From the NCBI GenBank assembly GCA_016617785.1, contig JADILM010000003.1:1426001-1490000 (forward strand): a DNA stretch of 64,000 bases, in the 5' to 3' direction. Positions within the stretch are counted from its first letter, which is position 1; every line of letters begins with the position of its first letter. The notes under the pieces were generated by a model. It searched no databases, was not told the origin of the DNA, and saw only the letters and a list, made by a program, of their open reading frames with translations. Source of the stretch: Sporobolomyces roseus. Taxonomy: Eukaryota > Basidiomycota > Microbotryomycetes > Sporidiobolales > Sporidiobolaceae. This document shows positions 1 to 11,333 of this stretch, piece after piece. Both the position numbers and the translations under genes were made by a program.

Positions 1-267
1 CCTTCCCTTCCTTTCCCATTGTCACGAGCCCCTCATCTCTCATCTCGCTTTGCTCGCCTTGTCCCCTTTCCTCCACTCGTCTACTTCTCACTTGCAGCTT
101 GATCTCGAAGATATACTGATCAGCCGTACCTCTCAACAGAACCGCTACAAAACTCTCAAAAGATCAACTCAGCCCCACTACTCCCCTCTCCTCTTATCCT
201 TTTCCTCCCTTCTCCTTACTGCATCAATTCGTTCTGAGGTTCAACGCTTCGCGGGAAGTAGCCGAGG
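1..267 (+). promoter_or_regulatory. Upstream/5' leader region of the RasGEF gene
   Basis: Pyrimidine-rich DNA (runs of TCCC and CTTC) directly upstream of the ATG at 268, typical of fungal 5' leaders. An 87-codon open frame at 50-313 overlaps the real start and has no recognisable content. No TATA box stands out. The window may begin inside the promoter. Confidence 0.4.
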
Positions 268-3200
268 ATGGCCAAGTTTGTCACTAGGGAGATTGAGATA
301 CCAGATTATTTAGAAGATGATGGAGATGAGAAAGTTGGAGCGATTCCTTCTAATTGGGGCGAACCTCCGAAACGAAGGACACCTTCAACACAGTCTGGGT
401 TATCAGGAGGATCAGGGAGTCGTATGGGCAGCCTAGGAGGAGGAGGAGGAGACCCACCACCGTTGCCAGCTCTTCCCGATGAATTGCTCGACGTTCTCTC
501 GAGAGCTCCACCAGATTCGCAACGAAACGGAGTTCCAGTTACGAGCGGTACAATTAGTCGGAGCTCGCTCTCGCTGAACAGATCTGGCGCCTACCTCAAT
601 GCGATATCGCCCGCTCTTCCCTCTCTTCCTCCTCATTCTCCTCTCGACCTCCCTTACCCGAATTCATCGCCTTCATCTCGACAACGACAGTACTCCGAAT
701 CTGAAGGCTTCTCGACAGGTCGCACATCTGCTACTTCGTCTCCATCGCTTTCACGAGCAAACTCGGAACAACTCGACGGATACGACTCAGGGATGCGACA
801 ATCTCACCTTCCTTCGAACCCTACCCCTTCTCTCGATGCTTCGATGAATGGAAGTGGATCGAGTAAACGGAGCATGTTTCGTTCTCTCCCTTTCGGCAGA
901 TCTCGAGCATCTAATGGCCCATCTCCCGGTTCAACGACTCCCGCTTCGCCTCAAGTCACTCGACCATCTCTACCTTCTCACCCTTCTTCCGATTCTCAAT
1001 GGACCCAGAGATCCTCTTCTCTAGCCGATGCACCACTGTCTGCTTCGACATCTTCAGCAATCCGCTTATCGACCGTGAACGATTCCCCTTTGATCAATGC
1101 AAGACTTCCACCTTCGACGCCTTCCCTTCAGCGCCGCCCGTCTCGTCAACAACTAGCGACTGGCGGTGGATTCACGGCGAGAATGAGTCACTCGGCTCGT
1201 GAGGCTGATCGATGGCTCTTCGAGGCCCAAGCGGCTGGACTCGGCTTCGGAGCTGTAAACGCGATGAATGCAGCTGAGGAAGTGATCGAGGGAGAAGGGA
1301 AGAATGGAGACGGCGAAGGAGGTGATGAGAACGAAGGAGATGGAGTGGTAGGCTGGGCAGGAAGAGGGGAACAGTACACTTGGGATCTTCAGCGGACACA
1401 AGCGAATGATACAGATTACGAAGAGGAGGAGGATCAGAATGGCGAGTCAGAGAGTATCTCGGTGAATACAGAAAACGAGACTGAGTCGTTGGTCGATGAA
1501 GTCGATCCCCTTCGACCGCCTCCTACGATCGAAACTTCCTCGAATCCTCGACAACTCTCACCCGATACGACTTTTCATGATGCCCCACAATCTCCCGAAA
1601 TTCTCAAAACTCCTACACTCCCAAATATACCCTTGACCGATTCCTCTCACTCTATCTCGCCCCTTCAACCGAACCCTATTCACAATCAACTGGCGTCAGA
1701 ACATTTCGCATCACCGACTCAAGCGATCTTCGACCTCTCGACAACATCAGAAGAGCCACCGAAAAGAAAGGATGGAAAGCTGTCCCTCCCAGTCTATTCA
1801 GATGCACCGCTCGAATCTTCCTCGACGGATGCTATTCGTAAACGCAATCGAAGCGACGGTGATCCTCTCGACGCAGAAGGACAGGCTGAGCTAGCGAGAC
1901 GATTGAATGGATTCGATCTACATCAAGCTCTAGTGCGTTTCCTCGTCCCTTTCCTCCTCGAGTTGCTCATTACTGACTGACTCGCGTCGATTTACAGCCA
2001 CACTCGCAAGATTCGCTTGCCGACTTTGTCGTAGCTGTCGTCGGTCCTCGAAACGTTGGCAAGTCTTCAGTCGTCAAGAAAGGTTTAAAACCGAGATCTT
2101 CAGAACCTCCTACAGTCATTCAAGAGGATCACGTTGGCAATCGAGGTGAGTCGAGGTGTCTGTTTAGCTTTCACCTGAGCTGTACGTGCTAATTTGGTGC
2201 ATCGTCTTACAGTGACGACGACGACGACCTCGTTCACGATTGGAGGGATTCGAAGAACGATCGAAGTTCTCGAAATCGACATGCACCTCCTCCGATACAA
2301 CGACGAAGGAGTGATTTGGCCTGATGGGCTGCCGCAGTGCGAAGGAGCTATGCTTTGGTGAGCTGACTCGTCCTCCTCTGAATCTCGCCAGCAAAGTTCA
2401 TGAACTGACGCTTCCTTTGTTTCTGCTCTCTGACAGCTACGATTCGACGGATCCTGACGCTCTTGGCTCACTCTCGGTTCTGCTCAAAGCCTTCTGGACT
2501 CGCGGATCAGACGTTCCTCTGATCGTTCTCGCTTGCAAAGCCTTCGCTCCCGATCAAGGCAGGAACGCTACCGACCCTACTGAAGCGGCAAAAGTCTGCA
2601 ACATCTACGGAGCTGGAATCGTGACTCTCGATGGCGGTCTTGAAGATCCGAGTCGAAAAACGAAAGAATCGTTCAAGTATATCATTCGTCAAATTATGGA
2701 GAATCGAGGTGAGCTACTCTCGTTCGAGAACTTGCTTTCGCAGCCTGAGCTGATCCCTGTGCATCACTCGTAGGTGAAATGACTCGTCCGGCATCTGCAG
2801 CTTCGAACTCTCCCACGATCAGTCGTCGAGGTTCGCTTCATCAGTACGCGACAACGTCAAGATCACCATTCAACGTGGGAACTTCGCCTTCGACCTCTTC
2901 ACCTCGCAACGATGAGCCTTATTCTCCCGGTCAAGGTTTCGATTCTCCTCGTCGACAGTCTCGAAGCGATGGTCTCGGATTAGGACTCTCAGTTGTTCAG
3001 GAAGCGCCTTTCGGAGGTTCGGAATCGTCAGAGCATCTCGTACACTCGCTTCCGCCGCCCGTGTCGAATGCTCTGACAGAAGAACCACTCTCCCCGAAAT
3101 CTCAAGCTCCGACCTACACTAGCGAAGCACCGACCTACGAATCGCATGAAGGTCGAACTCAACGGATCGGCTCCGCTGAGCTCCCATCTGGACCAACTTC

Positions 3201-5308
3201 AGATCTCGAGCGGAGACCGTAAGACGGGAACTTGCTCTTTCGAGACACGCGATTCGCTGCTGACTGTTGCCGCTGCTTTCTCTAGCTCACCGACCAAGAC
3301 TGCACCACTCGATCTCTTCTTCAGTCGAGATGACATGATCGACAAATTCCTCTATGCCGCTGTTACCGGAAACGGTGGGCTCTTTCTCTCGTTCTCGACT
3401 GTATCCTTTGCCTGGACTGACTATCACTCATTCTCGTGCAGACGAGGCTTACGTGACTTTGTTCTTGATCACGTATCGTCGCTTCGCACGACCTTTTGAC
3501 GTCCTCGAGAAGCTTATCGAGCGGTTCGAATTCGTTGCGAAAAGGCTCAAGTCGGATCCTTTGCTGAGTCGCTTTGCACAGATGAAGTGAGTCTCTCCAG
3601 CTCGGTCTCTTTCACTGACAACGGATATTGATGCGCTCCGCTCGACAGAATCTGCGGCGTCTTATCGGTATGGATGCAAAACTACCCTGGAGATTTCGTC
3701 GCTTCTGCTACTTTCGGCATTCTCTCACCTTTCCTGCAGTCTCTATTACCGAGTGGTGCGACTTGGGTGGCGCACTACGCACTCGAGCTCATCCCTCTCC
3801 TCCCTTCGATCTCCGCTCAAAGCGATCCCGAAACATCCTGGGCTCTACCCGACAAGGTTACTGAAGATTCACCTCAACGCTCGCCTATCGATTCCAAATC
3901 AAAACCGTCACTTCCACACGATGCGGAGAATCGTCGACCTTCGATCGCCCCTTCCTACGAATCCTCAGGCAGTCAAAATGCTAGTCCCCATCCGGCCAGT
4001 CTCTCGGTTCCCATGTCAAACGAAGGTTCGAATCAAAGCACCTCGCCCCTCTCACCTCGACCAGGGTCTGATGCCGGTACCCTCGATACGCAAGATTCGG
4101 GAGATCAAGGTCCATCTTCGACTTCAAGCTTGCGAGCTAGAGGAGGACCGAACGCATCGATACTCGTCGAGATCTCGAACATGGTCATGGAGATGAGGGA
4201 AGAAGAAGTCGCTCTGCAGATAACGAGATTGGCTTGGGAAATGTTTGGCGGAATGACTGTGAGTTCATCGATGCTGTCAGCAGATCTGCGATGATGCTGA
4301 CTTTGCTGGTGTACTCTACAGCCTCGAGATCTCCTGCGGCATGTTCTTGCTCCTCGAGACCCAGCGAATCCGCGAGTTGCTCTTCGTGAGCCGGACACGA
4401 ATGTTATGCGATCTATCGCTTTTGTCAATGTGAGTTTCCGTACCTTTCTTGCACGAGAGCGAGATTCGAGCTCATCCTCCGACAATGCAATACAGTACCT
4501 CGCAAACTGGACTGCAACCCTCATTCTCGTTCAGAGCAAGATCAAGCAGCGTGCTCGAATCATGGAGAAGATGCTTCTCATCGCTCTCGCCTTGCGGGAA
4601 CAAGAGAACTTTGACTCTTTGATGGGCGTGCTTGCTGGTCTCAACTCTCAACCTATCTTCCGATTGACCGAGACGATGGATATCGTTACGACGAAACTCG
4701 ATGGCGATCCAAGATTACAACCTCGACGTGCCGAACATCTCGAAGCTGATAGGAATCGCTTACCGAAGAAGTTGAGGAGTCTCAATCGATTGATGGCGGC
4801 GACGAAGTCGTTCAGTGCTTATCGACTAGCACTCGCTAATTCTGGCATGAACATGATACCTTACCTGTTCGTTTCCTTTCTCTCCTTTTGTCGTTGACGC
4901 ATGGCTGACGATCATACCTTTCGTACAACAAAACAGTGGAGTTCATCTACAAGACATTACGGTCGTCAACGAGATCAAAAGCGATCTTCGAGATGGCAAG
5001 GTGAACTGGAGCAAGTTCTCTCAAATGGGTCGAAGCGCTGCGATCGTTCTCGATTGTTCTCGAATCGCACCCACTCTACCAGTGGAGAAGATTGTAGAAC
5101 GAGCTATCTTGAACGTGCCAGTCTTGGATGAAGACGTAAGTTTCTCTCTTTCTGCCAGCCCACTTCTCGGCATGAATTGACAATCCCTTCTTTCTGTTCA
5201 CAGCGTCAATATACCCTTTCGTACCAACATCAACCTCGACAGAGTGACAAGCCCGTTGGAGCTCGATCTCGACTAAAGACACTCGCTAAATCCACTTTCG
5301 CAAACTAG
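268..5308 (+). CDS. Cdc25-type Ras guanine-nucleotide exchange factor with internal P-loop GTPase-like domain
   Basis: Predicted exchange factor that loads GTP on a Ras-type GTPase. Twelve exons (268-1932, 1998-2145, 2213-2357, 2437-2708, 2774-3218, 3286-3374, 3442-3586, 3649-4258, 4322-4429, 4496-4866, 4937-5135, 5204-5308) join in frame to 1,433 residues. Residues 1-555 are Ser/Pro-rich and probably disordered. A P-loop GPRNVGKS lies near 571, followed by a Ras-like fold fragment with YDSTDPDALGSL, as in the Ras YDVTD region; its NKxD position reads ACKAF, so nucleotide specificity is probably lost. A low-complexity linker follows. The RasGEF_N domain spans about 897-1020 and the catalytic Cdc25 domain about 1140-1420 (SFSAYR, MNMIPYLGVHLQDIT). 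The start is the first ATG giving this frame. The gene converges on the PsuG/PfkB gene. Family assignment is firm; the GTPase-domain function is inferred. Confidence 0.92.
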
Positions 5309-5516
5309 TTCTGTAGCTCACATTCCCCCTCGATTATCTCGTTAGATCGCATTATCCCCCTATCAATACTTTGCATACCCCCCTCGTATCTCTTGTGTGC
5401 TTTCCTTTCTGACTATCTTCCGACACTGTTGTCGAAACTTTGAGAATCGTTTCTGATCTTCGCTGTCGAGATTCCTTTCTTAAATGATCGAATAGCCAGC
5501 ATTCGTATTCTTCACT
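5309..5516. other. Convergent 3' intergenic region
   Basis: Short AT-richer stretch between the stop codons of two convergent genes. It probably holds both 3' UTRs. No ORF, repeat or clear AATAAA signal was seen. Confidence 0.4.
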
Positions 5517-8495
5517 TCATGAGCTACTCAAGAGACTTCGGAACTGAGTGTGATCCCCTACAGCGTCTTTGCTTCTGAGCGTGTTGACGGCAGCTCTGCG
5601 AAGAGCAATCACAACGAATCGTCAACTTTGAGTCCTTCGTAATCAGCTAGAGATGGGAGAGACTCACTTCTGAGCGAGGTCGATGATTCTGTCCAAATCT
5701 TGAGGCACTGCTGGGTCCAGCTTGTTGATCATCCCAGCCAGGAGTGCTCCGGCGAGACTATCTCCTGCTCCTGTAACTGTTCCAATCTCTTCCTCACCAA
5801 TCTTGAGCCCCTCGTAGTACCTTAGTACCACCGCCTCACTTGGTGTCGATGAGCTACCGACAACGACTGTTCCCTTGACCGGTCTCAATCGTTTCCAACT
5901 TGAAACTGCCTCGACTCCCGACACTCGCTGGACGACAAGGACACCTTTCGATCCACTCTTCACGAAGAGCGTATTGAAGATAGAGAGTAATCGGACAGCC
6001 ATTTGAGCGACTCCCTCATTGACAACCCAAGAAGGTAGTCGAAGCGAAAGTTGATCAGCTGAAACGGTGATTCCGTCAAACCAAATTCCTGGTTCGAAGA
6101 TAGGAGAGTCGGAAAAGGAGACGGTTTGAAAGAGGGTTTGGAGTTCGTGGATATTGGGGGTTGCGTAGGTGACGAAGGGATGTTCTGAAGGAGGAAGGGA
6201 AGAGATGAGAGGTTGTTGCAAAGCGGTAAGGAGTTTGAGAGAGTTTGCGTTTGACGTGGGCTCGAAGAAAGCTGTAGTCGTGATCTCTTCGTCAGCGAGA
6301 CAGTAGAGAGCTGCAGCCGAAAGAACGAGAACTCACTGGGAATTCCAGATTTCTCGCAGTGCAGAAGAAGAGCAGCCATCGTTTCTGGTGAAAGGTTTCC
6401 GTCGAACGCCACTACCTCCGGTTGAGCTTGAGTCAGCTTCTCGACGATCTGCATCACCTTCATGGATTCAGCGGGACATCCATTTCGAACGGGTGAACAA
6501 AATGGAGCTCACCTTTCGACCTTCGACCTCCCTCGCAATCTTCATATCAGCGACACCGCCTATCAGTTCCCCCTTCTCATCGACGAGGTAACCGCAAGTA
6601 GCTGTACTCCCTCCTTCTTCCGCTCCAACCCTGATCAATCCGTCGACTCTCATTCCATTCTCTTCCAATCCTTTCTCTGCGACATTCCCAAGTAGATCCG
6701 CACCTACAGGCGCAATAAGTAGCGTTCTATTGTCCTGCAGAAGTGAGTGAGCAGCTCGAGAGACGTTCCCTGCGACTCCTCCGAGAGTAAGGGAAACGGA
6801 TCCTGGTGCGGTGGTTTGAAGGGGAGACGTTGAGAAGGGATGCATCGTGATGTCGACCGCTAGCGAGCCTACTACTGCCAGTGACGCTCGCGTTGGTATC
6901 GATTTGAAAGTCGAAGGAGCGGGTGAAGCGGGACGTGTAGGGAGGGTCTGCGAAGGCATGAATGATGGAGAGGAACCAGCCTAAATGGGCGAAAATGAAA
7001 GATCACGGAGGATAAGACAGTCATTTAGTATTGCAGTACGTACTTGAGGAAGAACAGAGAGCTTTCACACCTCTTGTTCTCCGTTCAACAATTTCGCATA
7101 TTCAAGCGCTACTTCTCCTCCAACTCTTACGTTATTCCTGATCAGCTCCTTATCTAAACGCAGCGGAGAGATACTAGTCAGTGATCATTCACTTCGCGAG
7201 AGGCAGAGAGAAGTTCGACTCACTACTATCCAAACTCTTTCCCTTCGTCAACTCCGCAACCCTCTGCAACAACCAGGGAGTAACCTCCTTCCCTCGCTTC
7301 GACATTCCATTCTCAACGCTCTCTCTGACTGCAACAATCACTGCCTTTTGTAGCTCTTCTCCGACAGCATGGTACGATTCGGGTATAGGGTTGCCGAGTA
7401 ACAGCGAAGAAGGTAGTCGAAGTCGATCAGCCATACCTGCGAGTCGGCAACGGTCTACATCAGTCTGCGATTCTACAGCTCGGCTGAGGAATTGATTGAC
7501 GTACGAATGGTTTCGGCGACTTCCCGAGCGGAATCCAATCGCATCGGAGCTTTGAAACCCGAGTTCTCGGTGTAGAAAGCTGGCCAGTGATCGGTCTTGT
7601 AGCCAGCAACAGGTACAGCGTGTGCTTCCTGTATTCTCGAACAACTTACATCAGTGCTGGTCCGCGCGCGAATTCGCACGAGATCGGAGACTCACAAGGT
7701 ATTCCAGCGTTAATCCAATATCGAGGATCGATTTCGATCCCGCGCAGACGACGGCCACCGGTGTATCACTCAGTGATTGCAGATCACTGGAGATGTCAAA
7801 GCCTGAGCAGAGAAGACAACGCTCGCCCGTCAGTTTCCGTAATAGTTTCGGTCATCACAGAGTGAAACTCACTAGTTTCCGCTCCCCTATGAACTCCTCC
7901 AATCCCTCCGGTACTGAACACCTTGATCCCTGCCAGATGCGCAATGGCCATCGTCCCGCTCACCGTCGTACCCCCATCCAATCCTTTCACTACAGCAGCC
8001 CCCAACTCCCTCCTTCCCACTTTCCACAACCTCTCCTTGATCTTCTCATTCCCTTGTCTAGCTTCCCAACCCTTCTCGGCTAGTTCCTCGAGATCGCGAG
8101 AGGTTAATCCAACTTTGATTCGACCTGACAAGATTGCGATGGTTGCTGGAGTAACTCCTTGTGAACGTAGGATCGCTTCACATTCTTTTGGGAGGGAGGA
8201 TGAATGAGGTGGTGGTAACCCTACAACGAGAGTAGTAGAACTTCAGCTGTGAGGTTAGAGAGTGAATGAGCAGAAAGTTGAACTAACCATGAGTGATCAA
8301 AGTAGATTCGAGTGCCACGATCGCTTGACCTTGTGATTGAGCTTGTTTCACTTCTTCAGAGATATCAATGGGTAATCCAGAGAGGGAAGGAAGGGAACGA
8401 GAGAGGAATTGAGATGAACGGGAAGAAGTGAAAGATCGAGTCGAAGGAACGCGTGCAAGGCGTGCTGAGTTGCGCATGAGGGATAGTGTAGCCAT
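5517..8495 (-). CDS. Bifunctional pseudouridine-5'-phosphate glycosidase / PfkB-type pseudouridine kinase
   Basis: Ten exons join in frame to 784 residues. About 40-361 is a PsuG (indigoidine synthase A) domain: [19 protein letters not shown], the [11 protein letters not shown] block and GNPIPE are its conserved segments. PsuG splits pseudouridine 5'-phosphate into uracil and ribose 5-phosphate. About 390-770 is a PfkB sugar/nucleoside kinase with the GTVTGAGDS signature near 721-729, whose Asp is the expected base. The fusion would carry out kinase then lyase steps of pseudouridine catabolism; this fused order is known from fungi. The N terminus ([16 protein letters not shown], then many Ser/Arg and few acids) looks like a mitochondrial presequence. 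An upstream in-frame ATG at 8558 would add 21 residues. An apparent stop near 7066 lies in an intron (6981-7070), so the gene is intact. Confidence 0.92.
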
Positions 8496-8688
8496 CTTGC
8501 TCGCTCGAGTGTGTGGAAGGGAAGCAAGAGGCAAAGTCGAACAGTTGTCGGAAGTCAACCTGTTTTTTCGTCTAAAATTGTCGATTCGGCTCGACCGTCT
8601 CGCCCGTTTCGCACACTCTCAACTACCACTGCTAGTGGCGCGTCGATTGAGTGTCCAGAACGATGAAAAAGATAAGCGGAACCAGGTC

Positions 8689-9737
8689 TCATTGCAAGAG
8701 ACGTATCGGTTTTCCAGCTAAGAAAGAATCAACGTTTTCAATCGTCTGCTGCCACCACTCTTGATACTGAGGCGTTTCAACATAGCCTATGCACTCGAAG
8801 ACGATCAGTACAAATCTTGAAGTACAGTAGACGAGAGCTTACCCATATGAGGAGATAAAACGACATTCTCCATCGTTCGCAATGGATGATCCTTCGGTAA
8901 AGGTTCGACATCGAACACGTCCAATCCAGCACCCTTGATCCGTCTCTTCCTGAGTATCTCGACTAGTGCCTCTTCATCGATCAGCGGTCCCCGTGAAGTG
9001 TTGATCAAGAACGCCGTCTCTTTCAAACAATCCAATTCCTTCTTCCCTAGTAAACCCCTCGTCTTCTCCGACAAAACCATGTGCATCGTGACGACATCCG
9101 ACGTCTTCAACAAGTCTTGCAAGCTCTCTGCGAATTCTACTCGAGCTTCCTCCGCTCTCTCCCTCGTCAAATTCGGACTCCAACCCTTGACCTTCATCCC
9201 AAACGCCCTCCCAACCTTCGCTACTTCCTTGCCCAATCTCCCGACCCCGATTATTCCCAACCGTTTCCCGTTCAAACCGGTCGCTAGTCCAGTCTGCCAC
9301 TTGTCTCCTCCCCCGTTCCTCACATTCTCATGTTCCTCGACGATCCTCCTCGAAAGCGCCAAAATCAATCCCCAAGTTTGTTCGACCGTCCCACTCGCCC
9401 CCGATCCACTACTAGTCGTTCCACTCACTTGAATCCCCAACTCTTTACATGCAACTAAATCAATCGCTGCATTCTTCATTGCTGTCGTCGAGATAAATTT
9501 CAGGTTCGGGAGTTGTTCGAGTACGGAACGAGGTAAACGAGTACGTTCCCGCATTGCGTGGATTAGGGTGTAGGGTTCGAGAGTGGAGATGAGGGAATCG
9601 GGAGGGATGGGAGAGGTTAGAGTAGTGATTTTTAGTGAAGGGTGAGAGGAGAGGAGAGGGGAGAAATCGACGAGTTGAGAGGAAGAGGATGTATAGTCAT
9701 CGAGGATTAATAGGCTGTGTTCGGGTGAGGAAGTCAT
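8689..9737 (-). CDS. D-isomer-specific 2-hydroxyacid dehydrogenase
   Basis: Two exons (8843-9737, 8689-8786) give 330 residues. The NAD(P)-binding GVGRLG motif is at 164-169. The catalytic trio is visible as Arg249 (INTSRG), Glu278 (DVFDVEPLP) and His297 (LSPHMG). It should reduce a 2-oxoacid to the D-2-hydroxyacid or run the reverse reaction; the substrate cannot be told from sequence. The end of the second beta strand reads KGWSPN, without the Asp typical of strict NAD enzymes, so NADP use is possible. The gene lies head-to-head with the AGTRAP-like gene, and its 3' end sits 193 bases upstream of the PsuG/PfkB start. Confidence 0.93.
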
Positions 9738-9954
9738 GCTGAATGCGAAGGGAGGCGGAGGGGAAGAAGGGAGACAAGGAGAGAAGTGGGGGAAGAATTG
9801 AGGAGGGAGCTTTGAGAGGACCTTGTAGAGGAGTGTTGGGCTGTGTATAAGTATCTTGAGAGTCTAGAGTGTAAAGTAGTAGAGAGAGGAGCATCTGCAT
9901 CTTTCGCTCCTCTGTCGTCGACTCCCAACTCGTTCCCTCCACCTCAAACTCGAC
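9738..9954. promoter_or_regulatory. Divergent promoter: hydroxyacid dehydrogenase / AGTRAP-like gene
   Basis: 217 bases separate the dehydrogenase ATG (9737, minus) from the split ATG of the plus-strand gene (A at 9955). The left part is GGGA-rich, the right part TCC/CTC-rich. No TATA box was seen. Both promoters must lie here. Confidence 0.5.
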
Positions 9955-10985
9955 AGTACGCTCTCTCAAGCGCACCCAATCCAATCTAAGCTAACTCGAA
10001 TCATCATACAGTGGATTCCCTCCCCTCGTTCGACTTGTCTCGACTATTGATAGGTCATTCAGTCCTCTCATCTCTCGCAGCGCTCTATTCGAACGATGTA
10101 CCTCAATGGAACATCCCTTTGGCACTGTACGGTTTGGCAACTATACAATCTGCTCAAGTAACCTCTGAAGCACTCTCTACTGTGAGTTTTCACAATCAAG
10201 CCTCTCTCTCCTCGTGGGGCTTCAAATCCCCCTAGCTCTGACTCTCATCGATCTGATCCCCGATAGTTCCTACTCTTGTTCGGTGGATCAGTACTATTAG
10301 ATCTAGGAGTGAGCTTCCTTCTATCAAAGTCTCTCGAAAGTTCGACAATTCTAACTCTCTTGTCAATTTCGCAGAGACTCGTATTCGGAGGTTCATTCCA
10401 ATTCTTCTTCTTCCTCAATTTCCTCCTCAAGGTATAGCCTCTCTGATCTCCCCTCGTCTCTCTTTTCTACACTGACTCTCGCTCGGTTTCAGCCCCTGAC
10501 ACTATTGACTGCGTTGAGTCAATTACGACAAACTAGTGATGGAGCCAATTCCTTCACGGCTGGTGGCATGGGAGATAGAATCATGAATGCCACATCTGGT
10601 TTCCCACCTTTTGGTCATCGACAACAACAAGCTTCAAACGGAGGAGGAGGTCAAAACGAAACTGGTATGTTTTTTTCTCTTTTTTCTCCCTTCTCCCCTC
10701 CGTTCTCTCTCGCTGATCAGTAGAGATTGGGGGGCAAAAGTTTGGTCAGCACCTGGATCAACCGCTCCTCCAGGTTCATACCAGACTAGGTTCTCGTTGG
10801 ATGGAGAAGACCTAGAATCGGCTCGCGAACCACAATCATCGGATCCTCTCAATGGATCACATTCGAGAGGTCCATCGGCAAGCGCTCCTCCGACGGTACA
10901 GGCGAATAGTAAAAGTTTTGTGAGCCCTCAGGGAGGAGGGAGGGGAGGGAAGAAGGAGGGTGGGGGTTATCATACGCTTGAGTAA
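9955..10985 (+). CDS. AGTRAP-like four-helix membrane protein; start codon split by an intron
   Basis: Predicted small integral membrane protein related to the angiotensin II receptor-associated protein family. The N terminus (FDLSRLLIGHSVLSS) matches the family opening, where a short acidic/hydrophobic lead is followed by LxxLLxGHW. Four hydrophobic segments fill about residues 10-95 and end with LLKPLTLL, matching the family's LLKPLS. The C-terminal 130 residues are Gly/Ser/Gln-rich. Exons: A at 9955, 10012-10181, 10267-10308, 10375-10431, 10493-10664, 10726-10985, totalling 233 residues. No ATG opens exon 2 (it reads cag|TGGATTCC), but donor A|GTACGC at 9955, branch CTAAC and acceptor TACAG at 10011 restore ATG exactly. 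The last acceptor uses the third of three clustered AGs (CAGTAGAG), chosen because only it keeps the frame. The fungal role is unknown. Confidence 0.75.
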
Positions 10986-11333
10986 AATGGAGAGAGAGAG
11001 AAGGAGGAAAAGATAAGGGAGAGAGAAGGGGGGAATACTGTATCGTAAGCGTAAAGTGAGAAAGGGTTTCTGTTATTTCGTCATAGATTCTTTAATCCGT
11101 GTTGTCGTCGATGCTGTGAGTCTTGTCAGAGAGGAGAGAAGTTTCGATTCCTTTGCGAAAGAGCGAATTGATAATTCTCTTTTCGCAATCTTCTGTTTCT
11201 CTGTTCCATTTGACTAGCTCGTCTCGACTAATCGAGATCTTTCGACTCGCTTGAGACGCTGCACTTAAAATAATTTCACGATGAGAGTTGCATCCTCTCC
11301 TTGCGAAGTTTCCTCTCTCTCATTCAGGTCACA
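10986..11333 (+). promoter_or_regulatory. Upstream region of the YVC1-like gene with three TTGCGAA/TTCGCAA heptamers
   Basis: 348 bases without a gene. GA-rich just after the upstream stop. It then holds TTGCGAA at 11153-11159, TTCGCAA at 11182-11188 and TTGCGAA at 11301-11307, the last 27 bases before the ATG. The first two form an imperfect inverted repeat (TTGCGAAAGAG ... CTCTTTTCGCAA). Confidence 0.5.

Noticed and set aside
7060..7080. Apparent in-frame stop between the PsuG and PfkB halves, suggesting two genes or a frameshift.
   Set aside because: A normal intron (6981-7070, GTGTGA ... TTTAG) removes it and keeps the frame; all ten exons sum to a whole number of codons.
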